A stretch of DNA of 61,097 nt from Pseudomonadota bacterium (GTDB lineage: Bacteria; Myxococcota; Myxococcia; Myxococcales; Myxococcaceae): the NCBI GenBank assembly GCA_023426545.1, contig JAFAAN010000153.1, forward strand, positions 1-61,097, given 5' to 3'. The position numbers were made by a program, and so were the translations under genes. Shown in pieces: positions 39,854-50,800 of this stretch. Below the pieces are notes generated by a model. The model saw only the letters and a list, made by a program, of their open reading frames with translations. It was not told the origin of the DNA and ran no database searches. How positions within the stretch are numbered: the stretch's first letter is position 1; every line of letters starts with the position of its first letter.

Positions 39854-40460
39854 GTTCCACCACCTTCGAGACGCCGCTCGTCCTCCAACACGCGGTGGGT
39901 AGCGAAGACGATTCGTCCCCGAGGACGTATTGGCGGGATAGAGGTTGCGCAGCAGCATGAGGCAGCAGCCCAGGACGAAGCGGCCGAAGTGGACGTCGGC
40001 CCTGAGCTCATCACAGGCTCGAAGGCGTCGGAGCTGCTACTTCCAGGTCAGGGGACGCGCTCCCCCCCACCGCACTTTCCGTCGGGCTCAGGCTCATGAG
40101 GTCCCCTTCTTGACGCCGTTATGCCCTGCAGGCCGAACTGCTTCAGCGCTGCCCTGTCATCCGCGCGGGGGCGCCCAGCTTCTTCTTGGGCTGGGCGAAG
40201 GAAGTAGCGGTGCCATGCGGGGCCAGCAGGCGTCGGGAACGAGCTCGCGGACCACGCTCCTCAAGGTGGAGATGCCACTTGCTGCTGGTCAAAGTGGTCC
40301 GCACTTGCGTCAGGAGCTGTGAGCGCTTCCAAATAACACCTGATACTGTTAGTATGAGCATGGAATTGATTGATGCCCCTCAGCACGCCGTGGTTCATCT
40401 ACGAGACCGAGGCTCCCTGTGCCCGGGCGCGGCGTGGGCTCTCATCACACAGAGAACAGT
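39854..40460. other. Intergenic stretch without a convincing gene
   Basis: No coding frame here has both a convincing start and recognisable protein character. A short minus-strand stretch just past the upstream gene (about 39,950-40,010) reads DVHFGRFVLGCCLMLLRNLY, which could be a transposase or other gene relic. It cannot be assigned. A short inverted repeat ATACT-gtt-AGTAT lies about 110 nt before the next start codon. Confidence 0.4.
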
Positions 40461-41747
40461 ATGACCATACCCATGCGCCACATCAGCTCATCCGTGTCGA
40501 CACGCTTCTCCATGTTTGTCCTGGTCTCTCTGGCGGCGGGCGCCATGGGATGCGTCGCGGCGCCCACCGACTCGCACGACAAGCCCCCCGGCTCGACTGA
40601 TTCCATGTTGACGGAAGCGCAATGCGAGTACTTCGCGGCCAAGGGCAAGGTGCAGATCTGCCACGCGACCGGCTCGGCCACGCATCCTTACTCGCTCATC
40701 ACGGTCAGCGAACGCGCGTGTATCAACGGTCACGCTTCCCACCCCGGCGACTACGTCACCAGCACCGACCCGAGCTCCCCCCTCTACGACCCCACGTGCC
40801 AGGGACAGGGCTGCCTGCCCAAGAACGCGCCGTGCGACGCCACGGTGCCCTGCTGCGACGGCTCCATCTGCAGGGACGGCACCTGCCAGATTGACCTCTG
40901 CGCGGGCGTGATCTGCGAGAGCCTCGACCAGTGCCACACCGCGGGCATCTGTGATCCGTCGACTGGGCAGTGCTCCCATCCTGCGGCCCCCGACGGCACG
41001 GCGTGCAACGACGAAGACGCCTGCACCCAGCTGGACACCTGCCAGGGCGGCGTCTGCACCGGCACCCCGGCCGGCGACACGACCAGCAACATGGCCCACC
41101 GGTGGACCTTCGATGAGGTCGGCGGCAGCACGGCCCTGGACTCGGCGGGCACGTCGGACGGAACGCTGGGCAGTTCGGTGTCGCGTACGGTCAGCTTCGA
41201 CGGCTCCGGCGCCATTACGCTCACGCCCACCCAGCAGTGCGATCTCAACGCCCAGGTCGACTTCGGCCTCGCACCCGGTCAATTCGGGACGGGCGCGTTC
41301 ACCGTGAGCTATTGGCTGAACACGACCTTCAACACCAACGGCAGCAGCGATCTCATCGGGAACCGGGTGGTGGGGAGCGCCGGCAACTTCCTCTCGGCCA
41401 GGCTCAACGGCAGCGCCGTGACGTCGCTCGAGATTTACGAGGACGCGGCAGGAACCAACGGAGCAGGCTTCAACGTCTCTCCGACGCCGCTCAACAACGG
41501 CAACTGGCACCACGTCGCCTATACCCGCAGCGGGACCTCGCTCAAGATGTACATCGACGGCGTGCTGGTCGGCTCCGCGACCAGCGCTGCGACGACGAAC
41601 CTCACGGGCGCCAATTCGTTCCGCATCGGCCGCAGGCTGCCGGTCTGCCTGAGCAACCACTACAGCATTCCGGCTTCGTTCGACGATGTCCGGATCTACA
41701 GCCGCGAGCTCACCGCCTGCGACGTCGCCGCGCTGACGACGCCCTAA
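40461..41747 (+). CDS. LamG-domain lipoprotein with Cys-rich repeats
   Basis: 428 aa. The signal peptide ends in lipobox GAMGC (VLVSLAAGAMGC). Residues about 60-200 hold repeated Cys modules (CCDGSICRDGTCQIDLC, QLDTCQGGVC). The C-terminal part is a LamG/concanavalin-like domain: HRWTFDEVGGSTALDSAG, FTVSYWLNT, NGNWHHVAYTRSG, LKMYIDGVLVGSA, and FDDVRIYSREL. It should bind glycans or act in surface adhesion; the ligand is unknown. No ribosome site is strong. Confidence 0.75.
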   Translation: MTIPMRHISSSVSTRFSMFVLVSLAAGAMGCVAAPTDSHDKPPGSTDSMLTEAQCEYFAAKGKVQICHATGSATHPYSLITVSERACINGHASHPGDYVTSTDPSSPLYDPTCQGQGCLPKNAPCDATVPCCDGSICRDGTCQIDLCAGVICESLDQCHTAGICDPSTGQCSHPAAPDGTACNDEDACTQLDTCQGGVCTGTPAGDTTSNMAHRWTFDEVGGSTALDSAGTSDGTLGSSVSRTVSFDGSGAITLTPTQQCDLNAQVDFGLAPGQFGTGAFTVSYWLNTTFNTNGSSDLIGNRVVGSAGNFLSARLNGSAVTSLEIYEDAAGTNGAGFNVSPTPLNNGNWHHVAYTRSGTSLKMYIDGVLVGSATSAATTNLTGANSFRIGRRLPVCLSNHYSIPASFDDVRIYSRELTACDVAALTTP

Positions 41748-41889
41748 CCACCGGGGATGCGGTGGCGGGTTGGAGCAGCGGGGGCAACGCGGGCCACTGA
41801 TGGGAGCCTCCGAGCTACGTGCCCTGCCGGAGGAGAGGCCGCGTAGCTCCCCTGTGCCTCCCCCAAAGTTCGGTGCCGGTGCCCCCCAA

Positions 41890-42220
41890 AGCGCTTGCTC
41901 CTCGATAAGGACGGAGCGTTCAGGCTCTTGTGGAGCCGAGGAGGTACCCACCCGGATGGGACGGGACTCCCCCGGCTCCATCGTCAACATGGACGGGAAG
42001 AAGAACAGGTCCTGCGTCGGCGCGAGCGACATGCGTCCTTCTTCGTCCTGGCTCAGGAATAGACAGAGGCTTGGAGGCGTATGGTTTCGTTGCGCTGGTT
42101 CCTCACGTTCATCACCACGCCACGGGCACCTGAATCCAGTTCGAGCCGGACAGGGCTGACGTCGAGCTCGGCGGCGCTCGCGCTCCCCATGAGGCTCCAT
42201 TCCAAGGCAGCAGCAATCAT
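41890..42220 (-). pseudogene. Frameshifted, truncated fimbrial chaperone (PapD/CsuC type)
   Basis: From ATG 42,220 the frame reads a signal-like start and AAELDVSPVRLELDSGARGV, then NVRNQRNETIRLQASVYS and a stop. The next frame continues SQDEEGRMSLAPTQDLFFF, then PSMLTMEPGESRPIRVGTS. Together they give the N-terminal domain of a periplasmic pilus chaperone (VSPxRxEL ... NxxxxxxRxQ ... LSPTQD-like ... R-x-x-R). Adding one G in TCCTGAGCC (TCCTGGAGCC) repairs the frame. Similarity ends after about 110 codons, so the gene is also truncated. Confidence 0.75.
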
Positions 42221-42274
42221 CAGGCCGCCAGTCCAGGACTGAAGACGGTTACGCAGACGTTATCGCCCTCCAAC

Positions 42275-42814
42275 TCAGAAGGTGATGGTCGCGACGACGG
42301 TGTCGTTGTACGTGCCGGAGGGAACGTTCTGGCCGCGCGGAACCGTGCCGTAGACGACCACGGGCACGGGCAGCCCCGTGCCGAGGAACGGGAGGGCGGT
42401 GCCAGCGGTGTCGCCCCACACGAGGAGCCGGGTGACGTCCTGGTACAGGAAGTACGAGAGGTAGTCAGCCGACGCCGTGTTGCGCATCCGGCGCAGCGGC
42501 GCCGCGGGGGTCGAGCCGGTGCCCGCGTGCAGGCCCTGGCCCAGGGTGATGACCGCGGTGCGGAGCAGGGTGCACTGCACGCTCAGCGAGCCCGTGCCGA
42601 ACAAGTCGACGCCCAGCGCGGAGTTGACGACGACGGGGTCGTACGTGCCGAAGTTCAGCGTGCCGCCGCCGATGCCAGAGCCGATGCTGCATGCGCCTCC
42701 GACGTTGGCGGTCACGTCCAGGTTCGCGGTGGCGGTGGCGGCCTCGGCCGAGGAGAAGGCCGCGAGAGACGCGGCGGCAGTGACGGCGGCAACGGCAGTC
42801 TTGATAGCGTTCAT
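42275..42814 (-). CDS. Spore coat U domain protein (secreted pilin-like)
   Basis: 179 aa from MNAIKTAVAAVTAAASLAAF, a signal peptide ending near SAEA. The SCPU pattern is visible: ATANLDVTANVGGACSIGSG, GTLNFGTYDPV, SLSVQCTLLRTAVITLGQGL, YLSYFLYQD, and the C-terminal strand YNDTVVATITF. Such proteins assemble by chaperone-usher systems; in Myxococcus protein U coats spores. The chaperone gene downstream is broken, and no usher is seen, so export may depend on other loci. GGAG lies 8 nt upstream of the start. Confidence 0.85.
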   Translation of the reverse strand: MNAIKTAVAAVTAAASLAAFSSAEAATATANLDVTANVGGACSIGSGIGGGTLNFGTYDPVVVNSALGVDLFGTGSLSVQCTLLRTAVITLGQGLHAGTGSTPAAPLRRMRNTASADYLSYFLYQDVTRLLVWGDTAGTALPFLGTGLPVPVVVYGTVPRGQNVPSGTYNDTVVATITF

Positions 42815-43179
42815 TGACAATGCTCCAACGAGCGGCCGGCTGATTCCGGCGGCGACGGCGCATTGCAACGCCCTCGCCAGCCCTAGAGCAGTCCTACGCA
42901 CCCCTCCCCTCGGTGCATGTCGCACGCCTGCCTGGCGTGTGCTCCCAGGCAATACGCGAAAGTGATTCCTTGTTTGTATTCATGGCGAAACGCACACATG
43001 TCCATGAAGGGAGCCCTTCAGGGAGGGACGGACAGGCACCGTGGGCCATGCGAGTCCATTGGCACACGGCTTTCAGGGGCGGTGCATGTCCAGCCGGAAG
43101 AACTCCGTTTCCTTGGCGAGGGAGAAGAATTCCCGCTGCGGGTACCGCTCGCGCCTGGAACGGCTGGGCCGCCCTCGGA
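42815..43179. other. Intergenic stretch between spore coat U and S9 peptidase genes
   Basis: 365 nt without a supported gene. It should hold the promoter of the spore coat U gene, probably in the AT-richer part near 42,950-42,990. I saw no clear -35/-10 pair and no terminator for the S9 gene. Confidence 0.4.
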
Positions 43180-45381
43180 TTAGAGGTGCCGCTTGAAGTA
43201 CCGCGCGGTCTCCTCCCACATGCGCTCGGCCAACACCGGGTCGAACACCATGTGCGGCATGCCGCTGAGGGGCAGGAACTCGTGGGGCTGACCCGCCCGG
43301 AACAGCGCGTCCGACAGCTTGAGGGCGTGGAAGAAGAGGACGTTGTCGTCCGCGGTGCCATGGATGAACAGGAGCTTGCCCATGGGCTGGCCGGCCTTCA
43401 CGTGGGTGAGGAGCGAGGCCTGCTCGTAGGCCTCGGGGTGCTCGTCGGGCAGGCCGAAGAAGCGCTCCGTCAGGTGCGAGTCGTAGTCGCGCCAGTCCGT
43501 TACGGACGACACGGCCACCGCGGCCTTGAAGACGTCCGGGCGGGTGAGCACGGCCAGCGCGGACATGTAGCCGCCGTTGCTCGCGCCGGTGATGCCCACG
43601 CGGCCCAGGTCCATCTCCGGCACCTCGGCCGCGAGCGCGCGCAGCGCCGCCACCTGCTCGTCCAGCAGCAGCCGGGGCCAGTCGTACTTCGGCTTGCGCA
43701 GCTTCGCGTCGGCGGTGGGCGAGACACCTCGCCCGTCCAGCTTCACCACGATGAAGCCCTGGTCCGCCAGCCACTGGTTGGTGAGGTGCTGCCACATGCT
43801 CTGGTACACCATGGGGATGCCGGGGCCCGCGTAGATGTCCACGATGACGGGCAGCTTCACGCCGGGCTTCGCGTCGCGCGGGCGCACCAGCGACGTGGGG
43901 TAGCGCTCCTTCCCCACGTGCCGCACCTCCACTCGCGGCTGGAAGGGCGGCTCCTTCGCCACCGAGGGCAGCTCGCCCACGCGCGTGCCGTCCGCCTTCA
44001 TCACCGTGGTGTGACGCATACGCTGGGGGCCCTCGGCCGTGATGGCGAGCACGCCGCCCCGCTTGGACATCCGGGCCTGCTCAAGCGCTGGGCGCTCCGA
44101 GGTGATGCGGGTGGGCTTCCCGCCCGGGCTCAGGCGCCACACATAGCGCTCATCGGAGGTGGGGCCGCCCGTGAAGTAGACGGTGCCGTCCTTCTCCACG
44201 TAGCCCGCCAGGTCATAGAAGCCCGCGTCGGGCGGCACGACCGAGCGCACGCGCTTGCCCGAGGCGTCGCGCAGCTCCACTTCGCCAGCGCCGTTGCGCT
44301 CGGTGTACCAGAGGAAGCCGCTTCCATCCTCCAGCCAGTGGGGGAACGCCTGATGCAGCGTGAGCCAGGCGTCGTCCTTCTCCACGAGCAGCGTGCGCGT
44401 GCTCCCCGTCTTCGGGTCCACCGCGAGCAGGAGCTCCTCCGTCTGAAGGCGGTTCTGCACCAGCACCGTCAGCGGGCCCTTCGCCGGCCAGCGCACCGTG
44501 GCGAGGTAGGGATACTTCTCCGCGTCCCAGCGCACCCACGTCGTCTTGCCGCCCCTGATGGGGATGATGCCCAGGCGCACCCGGGCGTTGGCCTTGCCGG
44601 CGCGCGGATAGGAGAGCCGCCGCGCAGCGTTCTCCGGTTGGAGCGCGTCCACGATGGCGAGCTTCTCCACGCCGCTCGTGTCGGACTCCGTGTAGGCCAG
44701 GGCCTTGCCGTCCGGGCTCCACCAGTAGCCGGAGAAGCGCATCATCTCGCTCGTGGCGATGAACTCCGCCAGCCCGTGGCTCTTCTCCTCCGTGCCGCCC
44801 TTCGTCACCTGGCGCTCGGTGTTCGTGGCCAGGTCCAGGCGATACACGTCATGCCCCCGCACGTAGGCGACCTGGGTGGCATCCGGAGAGAAGCGCACGT
44901 CCATGGCGCCAGGGCCCGTCTTCAGCTCCGTCACCTTCCCGGACGCGCGCATGACGACGTACTGCTTGCCGGACAGACCCACGAGCATCTTCTCGCCGTC
45001 CTCGGACAGGGCGTAGGAGCTCAGGCCCCGCGAGGACGCACGCGCGGGCGTCTGGCGCGCCTTCGGCTCGACGGTGAGGTTCTCCTGGGCCCGCTGTAGG
45101 AGCCCCTCCGCGGTGAGGTGCTCGCGCGTCTGTCCCGTGGCTACATCGAACGCGTGGAGCGAGAGGGCGCGAGAGCCCTCCGGGTTGCGCAGGAAGAAGA
45201 GCGTCTGCTCGTCCGGGGTGAAGCTCGCGCCCATGGGACGGCCGCTGTTGAAGTAGCGCGTCTCGACGAGCTGGCGGATGAAGCCGTCCGTCTTCGGCGC
45301 CGCCTCCAGCGCGGGCGTGGACTTGGGCTGGGCGAGGACCGGAGCGCTCAGCAGGACCAGAGCGATGAGGAGGGTTCGCAT
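43180..45381 (-). CDS. Secreted S9-family peptidase (prolyl oligopeptidase / DPP4 type)
   Basis: 733 aa from MRTLLIALVLLSAPVLA, a signal peptide. Residues about 30-480 form the beta-propeller (DPP IV-like N-domain: SGYWWSPDGKALAYTE). The catalytic domain has VGITGASNGGYMSALAV with Ser601, LFIHGTADDNVLFFHALKL with the catalytic Asp, and LSGMPHMVF with His. The nucleophile elbow GASNGG has Asn where S9B enzymes have Tyr. The length is normal. It trims Pro- or X-Pro-containing peptides outside the cytoplasm. Confidence 0.88.
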   Translation of the reverse strand: MRTLLIALVLLSAPVLAQPKSTPALEAAPKTDGFIRQLVETRYFNSGRPMGASFTPDEQTLFFLRNPEGSRALSLHAFDVATGQTREHLTAEGLLQRAQENLTVEPKARQTPARASSRGLSSYALSEDGEKMLVGLSGKQYVVMRASGKVTELKTGPGAMDVRFSPDATQVAYVRGHDVYRLDLATNTERQVTKGGTEEKSHGLAEFIATSEMMRFSGYWWSPDGKALAYTESDTSGVEKLAIVDALQPENAARRLSYPRAGKANARVRLGIIPIRGGKTTWVRWDAEKYPYLATVRWPAKGPLTVLVQNRLQTEELLLAVDPKTGSTRTLLVEKDDAWLTLHQAFPHWLEDGSGFLWYTERNGAGEVELRDASGKRVRSVVPPDAGFYDLAGYVEKDGTVYFTGGPTSDERYVWRLSPGGKPTRITSERPALEQARMSKRGGVLAITAEGPQRMRHTTVMKADGTRVGELPSVAKEPPFQPRVEVRHVGKERYPTSLVRPRDAKPGVKLPVIVDIYAGPGIPMVYQSMWQHLTNQWLADQGFIVVKLDGRGVSPTADAKLRKPKYDWPRLLLDEQVAALRALAAEVPEMDLGRVGITGASNGGYMSALAVLTRPDVFKAAVAVSSVTDWRDYDSHLTERFFGLPDEHPEAYEQASLLTHVKAGQPMGKLLFIHGTADDNVLFFHALKLSDALFRAGQPHEFLPLSGMPHMVFDPVLAERMWEETARYFKRHL

Positions 45382-46113
45382 GGGGGGGCGGGGGGGAGTC
45401 ATCGGAATGATGGCTCACGATACTGCGAGACCATGGCATGGCCCTGTTGCCGGAGAGTGAAGAACCCATCGCCCTGGAGGGCAATGTGGCGCATCGGATG
45501 TTGGGCATTGACCATGACGGTTCCATGACACAGCCGCGAACGGGGCTGCTTGGGGGCGCCGGGTCCGGATGACAGGTGCTCCGCGCTCCTCAAATCGTCC
45601 GTTTCAAGACACAACGGGCTTTGGCAAGAGAAGCATGCATTTTCTTCATTTCGCGAATCGCACAGCCGGCGCGGATGAAACATGTGTACAAGGCTTTTCG
45701 CGGCCTCCTCGCGCCGCACGGATGTCGGTGGCGCGTACGCACGTGCGCCTGTGGCGCAGCTCACGTACACGTCGTGCGGGCCATCCGCCCGAGCCGCAGG
45801 CTCGGTTTCTCGCCGCGTCACGGGGCGCGTCCGGCCCGGCGCTCCTGCAGAAAGCAAGCCCGTTCCAGCTCAAGCCAGACACACCCGGGATGCCCTGCGT
45901 CGCACGCTGGGAGTAAATCAATTTGTATTCAACAACGCTCCTGCTAATGGTCTCGATGCGAGATTGCGAACAGGCCGTGACGAATGCGGCCCTCGTGACT
46001 GGCGCGCCGCGCCCGGAGCGAAGGGCCCCATGGGGGGGGACGTGGTCCTGCTCGGGAAACCGGCAGCACAGCCCTCCATGGTGGCGGGCTGCCTGCCTTG
46101 GAGGGTGGCACGC
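45382..46113. other. Divergent intergenic region, no supported gene
   Basis: About 730 nt between the divergent S9 peptidase and NxxGxxAF protein genes. Open frames on both strands lack protein-like character. An AT-richer part (45,911-45,955) is the most promoter-like stretch for the plus-strand gene. Confidence 0.4.
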
Positions 46114-47739
46114 ATGACTCAGGGTGCATCGCTGAAGAGAAGCTGTTGGTCCGCCGTCCCCACTCACACCCGGAAGCGCGGCGTGTTGCTGGGTGCGCTC
46201 CTGCTGGCAGGAACGGCCTCGGCCGAACTGCCGAACTACACGTTCCAGTTGCAAGCGCGCACCAACCTGGCCGTCAATACGGAGGAGGGCTCCTACAACG
46301 TCGAGCTGGGCAGCCTCGTCCCTGGCAGCTTCAGCGCGCCGCTCACCGCGGACCGGCAGGTGAGCTTCCAGCTCTCCATCACGCCGGAGGGCCGCGCGGG
46401 CATCTGGTACGGCCAGGACGGCGCGGGCGAGCGCATCTACCTGCTCCCCGACGGCCTGGGGTCGGATGCCCGCATTGGCGAGATGAGCCTCAACTCACAC
46501 CGGCAGTTGGCCTTCGCCGTCACCGGCACGAATGACGCGTCGAAGAACGGCATCTACGTGCTGAACGCGGCCGAGCCGGGCGAGCCGGTGCGAATCATCC
46601 GCTCGCCGCTGGGCTCCTCCAACTGGTCCAGCCTGCTCATCAACGAGGCGGGGCAGATGGCCGCCCGCATCACGCTGAGCACGGGCTATGCCTACGCGCT
46701 GTACACGCCCAATGCGGCGGGTGGCTTCGACTCGAAGATTCTCGCGGCGGAGAAGAACGTCGACCCGAGCTTCCCCTACACGTTCCTCTACTCCCCCGGC
46801 GCGAACGACCTGGGGCAGATCGCGGCGGCGGTGGACCTGAAGGCGCCCGACTCCGAGTGGTACCAGGAGCTGCGCATCTTCAACCCGGATGGCACGTCGC
46901 AGGCCATCGCGGACACCCGCGGGTACAACCCGGCCTCCAACATCTACCGCTTCGCCTCCGTGCAGCCCGCCATCAACAACAAGGGGCAGGTGGCGGTCCA
47001 GGCCACGCTGCTGGACACGGACGGGAAGCGGCGCATCGCCATCCTCCTGTGGGATGGCAACGAGATGAAGGTGGTCGCGCAGGAAGGACTCGACGTGCCG
47101 GGCGAGCCCGGGGAGTCCATCAGAACGGTGGAGGTCTTCCCGCCCGACATCAACGACCGCGGGCACGTGGTCTTCCGCGCCATTCGCAACTCGGACGGGT
47201 TCCGCGCCGTGTGGGTCGGTGACGGCCAGGAGCTGAAGCGCGTGGTCACCGAGCACGACATCCTCCCCTCGGACAAGGGGGACGCGCGGGTGGACCAGGA
47301 GACCCCCTCGAACCCGGTGTTCGCCGGCACTCCGAGCATCAACCGCGACAGCGACATCAGCTTCGGCGTGGGCCTGGCCCCGCCGGAGACGGACCAGGTC
47401 GAATGGGGCACCGCCATCTACATCGCCCAGTCCTCGCTCTGGTCGCCGGAAGGGCCTGACGCGGGCACCGAGCCTGACGCGGGCACCGAGCCTGACGCGG
47501 GTACCGACCCCGGCACCGACCCCGACGCGGGCACCGACCCCGGCACCGAGCCCGACGCGGGCACCGAGCCCGATGCAGGGTCGGGCAACCCCGACCCGCA
47601 GCCCAATCCGGAGCCGGACAGCGGCTGCGGTTGCCAGTCGACCTCGGCCGCCGGCCTCTGGCCCTTCGCGCTCGCGGGCATCCTGGGCCTGACGCGCCGC
47701 CGCGCGCTGAAGCGCAGCGAGCAGTCCCCGCGCGCCTGA
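46114..47739 (+). CDS. Secreted NxxGxxAF-repeat protein with MYXO-CTERM
   Basis: 541 aa. Signal peptide KRGVLLGALLLAGTASA after a positively charged start. Repeats of the NxxGxxAF type recur: INEAGQMAARI, INNKGQVAVQA, INDRGHVVFRA. A linker of PDAGTE-type repeats (about 450-490) precedes the MYXO-CTERM end: GCGCQSTSAAG, a hydrophobic helix and RRRALKR. It is therefore surface-anchored or processed. GGAGGG lies 9 nt upstream of the ATG. An 11-bp terminator follows. Confidence 0.8.
   Translation: MTQGASLKRSCWSAVPTHTRKRGVLLGALLLAGTASAELPNYTFQLQARTNLAVNTEEGSYNVELGSLVPGSFSAPLTADRQVSFQLSITPEGRAGIWYGQDGAGERIYLLPDGLGSDARIGEMSLNSHRQLAFAVTGTNDASKNGIYVLNAAEPGEPVRIIRSPLGSSNWSSLLINEAGQMAARITLSTGYAYALYTPNAAGGFDSKILAAEKNVDPSFPYTFLYSPGANDLGQIAAAVDLKAPDSEWYQELRIFNPDGTSQAIADTRGYNPASNIYRFASVQPAINNKGQVAVQATLLDTDGKRRIAILLWDGNEMKVVAQEGLDVPGEPGESIRTVEVFPPDINDRGHVVFRAIRNSDGFRAVWVGDGQELKRVVTEHDILPSDKGDARVDQETPSNPVFAGTPSINRDSDISFGVGLAPPETDQVEWGTAIYIAQSSLWSPEGPDAGTEPDAGTEPDAGTDPGTDPDAGTDPGTEPDAGTEPDAGSGNPDPQPNPEPDSGCGCQSTSAAGLWPFALAGILGLTRRRALKRSEQSPRA
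47455..47578 (+). repeat. Tandem PDAGTE/PGTD-coding repeat
   Basis: 18-bp units of the form CCTGACGCGGGCACCGAG and shortened 12-bp units repeat 8-9 times, encoding the Asp/Thr/Pro linker before MYXO-CTERM. Such repeats are likely to vary in number between strains. Confidence 0.8.
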
Positions 47740-47756
47740 CGTCCCACGTCCCTCCC

Positions 47757-47785
47757 GGGGCCGCGCCCGAAGGCGGCGCGGCCCC
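47757..47785 (+). terminator. Hairpin terminator after the NxxGxxAF gene
   Basis: GGGGCCGCGCC and GGCGCGGCCCC form a perfect 11-bp stem with a 7-nt loop, 18 nt after the stop. There is no T-run. High-GC bacteria often use such hairpins. Confidence 0.6.
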
Positions 47786-47868
47786 GCAATCGCTTCGACG
47801 CCTCGGGGGCACGACCCATATGGGTCGCGCCCCCGTTGTCTCTCATCCCCCTCCCCCCCGGAAGAACG

Positions 47869-50800
47869 ATGCAGCTCAGGAAGCAGTGGCTCACCCATGT
47901 CCTGCTGGCGTCATGTCTCGGCACCAGCGCCTCGGCCGCCCCGCGGTCGAATGTCGACGCCTTCCTCGCCCAGCCCGTCAACAAGCCACTCGCCGTGGCC
48001 GATGAGCAGGCCCGTGTCCGTGGTTTGCGCGTCGCGCACACGGAGGCACGGCTCGGCGTCCCCTCCGTCCTCTGGTCCATGGAGTCGGGACCGGGGCTAC
48101 AGGCCGCGGCCCGCGCGGGCACCCGTCCCGAGGACGCGGCGCGCGCCTACCTGGGCCAGGTAGCCGACCTCTACCGCCTGAAGCGAGAGGACGTCGCCGC
48201 CGCGCCGTTGCAGGCCGTGCACCAGACGGGCAAGGGCGCCGTCATCGTGAGCTTCCGCCAGGCGGTGGAGGGCGTGGAGGTCTTCCGCAGCGAGGTGAAG
48301 GTGGTGATGACGCAGGCGCTCGCGCCCGTGGCCGTCACCGGCTACCTCGCGCCAAGCGAGCTCACCCTCGCCGCCCGGCAGCGCTCCGGCGCGGCCGCGT
48401 TCCAGCTCACCGCGGCGGACGCCGTGGCGGTGGCGTACTCGGACCAGAGCGGCACCACGCTGGGGGCGCACGCCTTCGTCGCGGTGGACTCCCACGGCGG
48501 CTACACGCTGCTCGACTTCGAGCCCGGTGTGCGCACCCTGCTGCCCGGCCAGCTCGTCGTCCCCGCGCGCGCGAAGAAGGTCTTCTTCACCCTGCCCAGC
48601 GGCCTCCAGCCCGCCTGGTACGTGGAGGTCAACGCGGGCCCCAAGAACAGCAAGGACTCGGACTACACCTCCTATGTCGTCTCGGCCACGGACGGCTCGG
48701 TGCTCTTCCGCAATGACCTGCGCTCCCACGCCGCGGAGACCACGTACCGCTACACCGTCTGGGCGCAGACGACCGCCCCGTACATCCCGTTCGACGGCCC
48801 GCAGGGGTCCGCGGGCTCGCCATACCCCGGGCAGGAGCCGGACGGCTACGACGCCCCGCTGGACGTAGCGCCCAACGTCGTGGAGTTGCAGAACAGCCCC
48901 TTCACGCGCAACGACCCGTGGCTGCCCGCCAACGCCCGGCAGACCGTGGGCAACAACGTGGACGCCTACGTGGACCTGGTGGCGCCGGACGGCTACCAGC
49001 CCGGTGCGGACCTGCGCGCGGACGCCACCGGTGACCGCGAGTTCCACTACGTCTACGACCCCCACCGCGCCCCGGGCTCCAGCATCGAGCAGATGAAGGC
49101 CGCGGTGGTGAACCTGTTCTTCGTCAACAACTTCCTGCACGACTGGTACTACGACGCGGGCTTCGACGAGGCCTCCGGCAACGCGCAGATGCGGAACTTC
49201 GGCCGCGGCGGCATCGAGGGTGACCCGCTGCGCGTCGAGGGGCAGGACTTCAACGGCCGCAACAACGCCAACATGGCGACGCCGGCGGACGGCATGTCGC
49301 CCCGCATGCAGATGTACATCTTCGACGGCATGCCCATCCTCCAGGTGACGGCCCCCGCCTCGCTTGCCCGCGGGTATGTGAACGGGGAGAGCCGCTTCGG
49401 AGCCCAGGAGTACACGCTCGACGGCCCGGTGAAGGTGCTCGAACCCGCAGGCCGGACCCTCGGCTGCACGCCCTTCGAGGCCGGCACCTTCGCCGGTCAT
49501 GTGGCGCTGCTCGACCGCGGCTCCTGTGACTTCACCACCAAGGCCCTGAACGCGCAGAACGCCGGCGCCATCGCGGTCATCGTGGCCAACACCAACGCCG
49601 GTGAGGGGCCGCTCTACATGAGCGGGGAGGACGCGCGCATCACCGTGCCCGCGACCTCCATCTCCCGGGAGACGGCGGACCTCTGGAAGGCGGAGGTGGC
49701 CACCAACGCGAGCGCCGTTCAGGTGCACCTGCGCCGCTCCAAGGACCTGGACCGCGACGGAACGATCGACAACACCATCATCGCCCACGAGTGGGGGCAC
49801 TACATCAGCAACCGCTTGATTGGTAACGCCAGCGGCCTCACCAACAACCAGGGCCGCTCCATGGGCGAGGGCTGGGCGGACGTGCACGCGCTGCTGCTGA
49901 TGGTGCGTGAAGGGGACGACTACGCGCGCGGCGCCTACGCCGTTGGCGGCTACGTGTCGGGTGGTGGCGGCGGCGACGGCTATTACTACGGCGTGCGCCG
50001 CGCGCCCTACTCCACCGCCCCGACGCTGGCGGAGAGCCGCAACGCGCTGACCTTCCGGCACATCGAGAACGGCAATCCCCTGCCGACGAGCCACCCGCTC
50101 GCCTATGGCCACGCGGGCCTCGGCAACTCCGCCGTGCACAGCAGCGGCGAGGTGTGGGCCTCCATGCTGTGGGAGTGCTACGTGTCGCTCCTCCAGGCCC
50201 ACCCCTTCCAGGAAGCCCAGGACCGCATGAAGCGCTACCTGGTCGCCGGCTACAAGGCCACGCCCATCTCCCCCACCTTCCTCGAGGCGCGCGACGCGCT
50301 GCTCGCGGTCACCGCCGCGAGCGACCCGGCCGACCACCAGCGCTTCCTCCATGCCTTCGCCAAGCGCGGCGCCGGCCTGGGCGCGAAGGCGCCGGACCGT
50401 GACTCCATGGACCACGTGGGCGTGGTGGAGAGCTTCGAGGCGGGCAACCTCCTCGAGGTCACCTCCCTGCGGCTCGATGACGCCATCGAGGGCTGCGACC
50501 GGGACGGCGTGCTCGACGTGGGCGAGACGGGCCTGCTGCATGTGAGCGTGCGCAACGTGGGCAACGGCCGGCTGAGCGCCTTCTCCGGCACCGTCACCAC
50601 CACCAGCGGCACGGCCACGCTGGAGTTCCCCGCGGGCAACACCCTGTCCTTCGCCTCGATGGACCGCGCCGGTACCGCCACCGCCACCCTTCCGGTGAGG
50701 CTGACCGCCGCGCAGCCGAACGCGCACGCCGGCCTGCACATCACCTTCGACGAGCCCTCGCTCCCCGCCAGCGCGAGGAGCACCACGTATGACCCGCGTG

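Noticed and set aside
40488..42200. A 570-codon minus-strand frame
   Set aside because: Most of it is antisense to the LamG lipoprotein gene. Only its first part (about 41,890-42,060) is real, and that belongs to the chaperone pseudogene.
42913..45099. A 728-codon plus-strand frame
   Set aside because: It is antisense to the S9 peptidase gene, whose catalytic motifs are convincing. The frame reads as Arg/His/Gln-rich low complexity.
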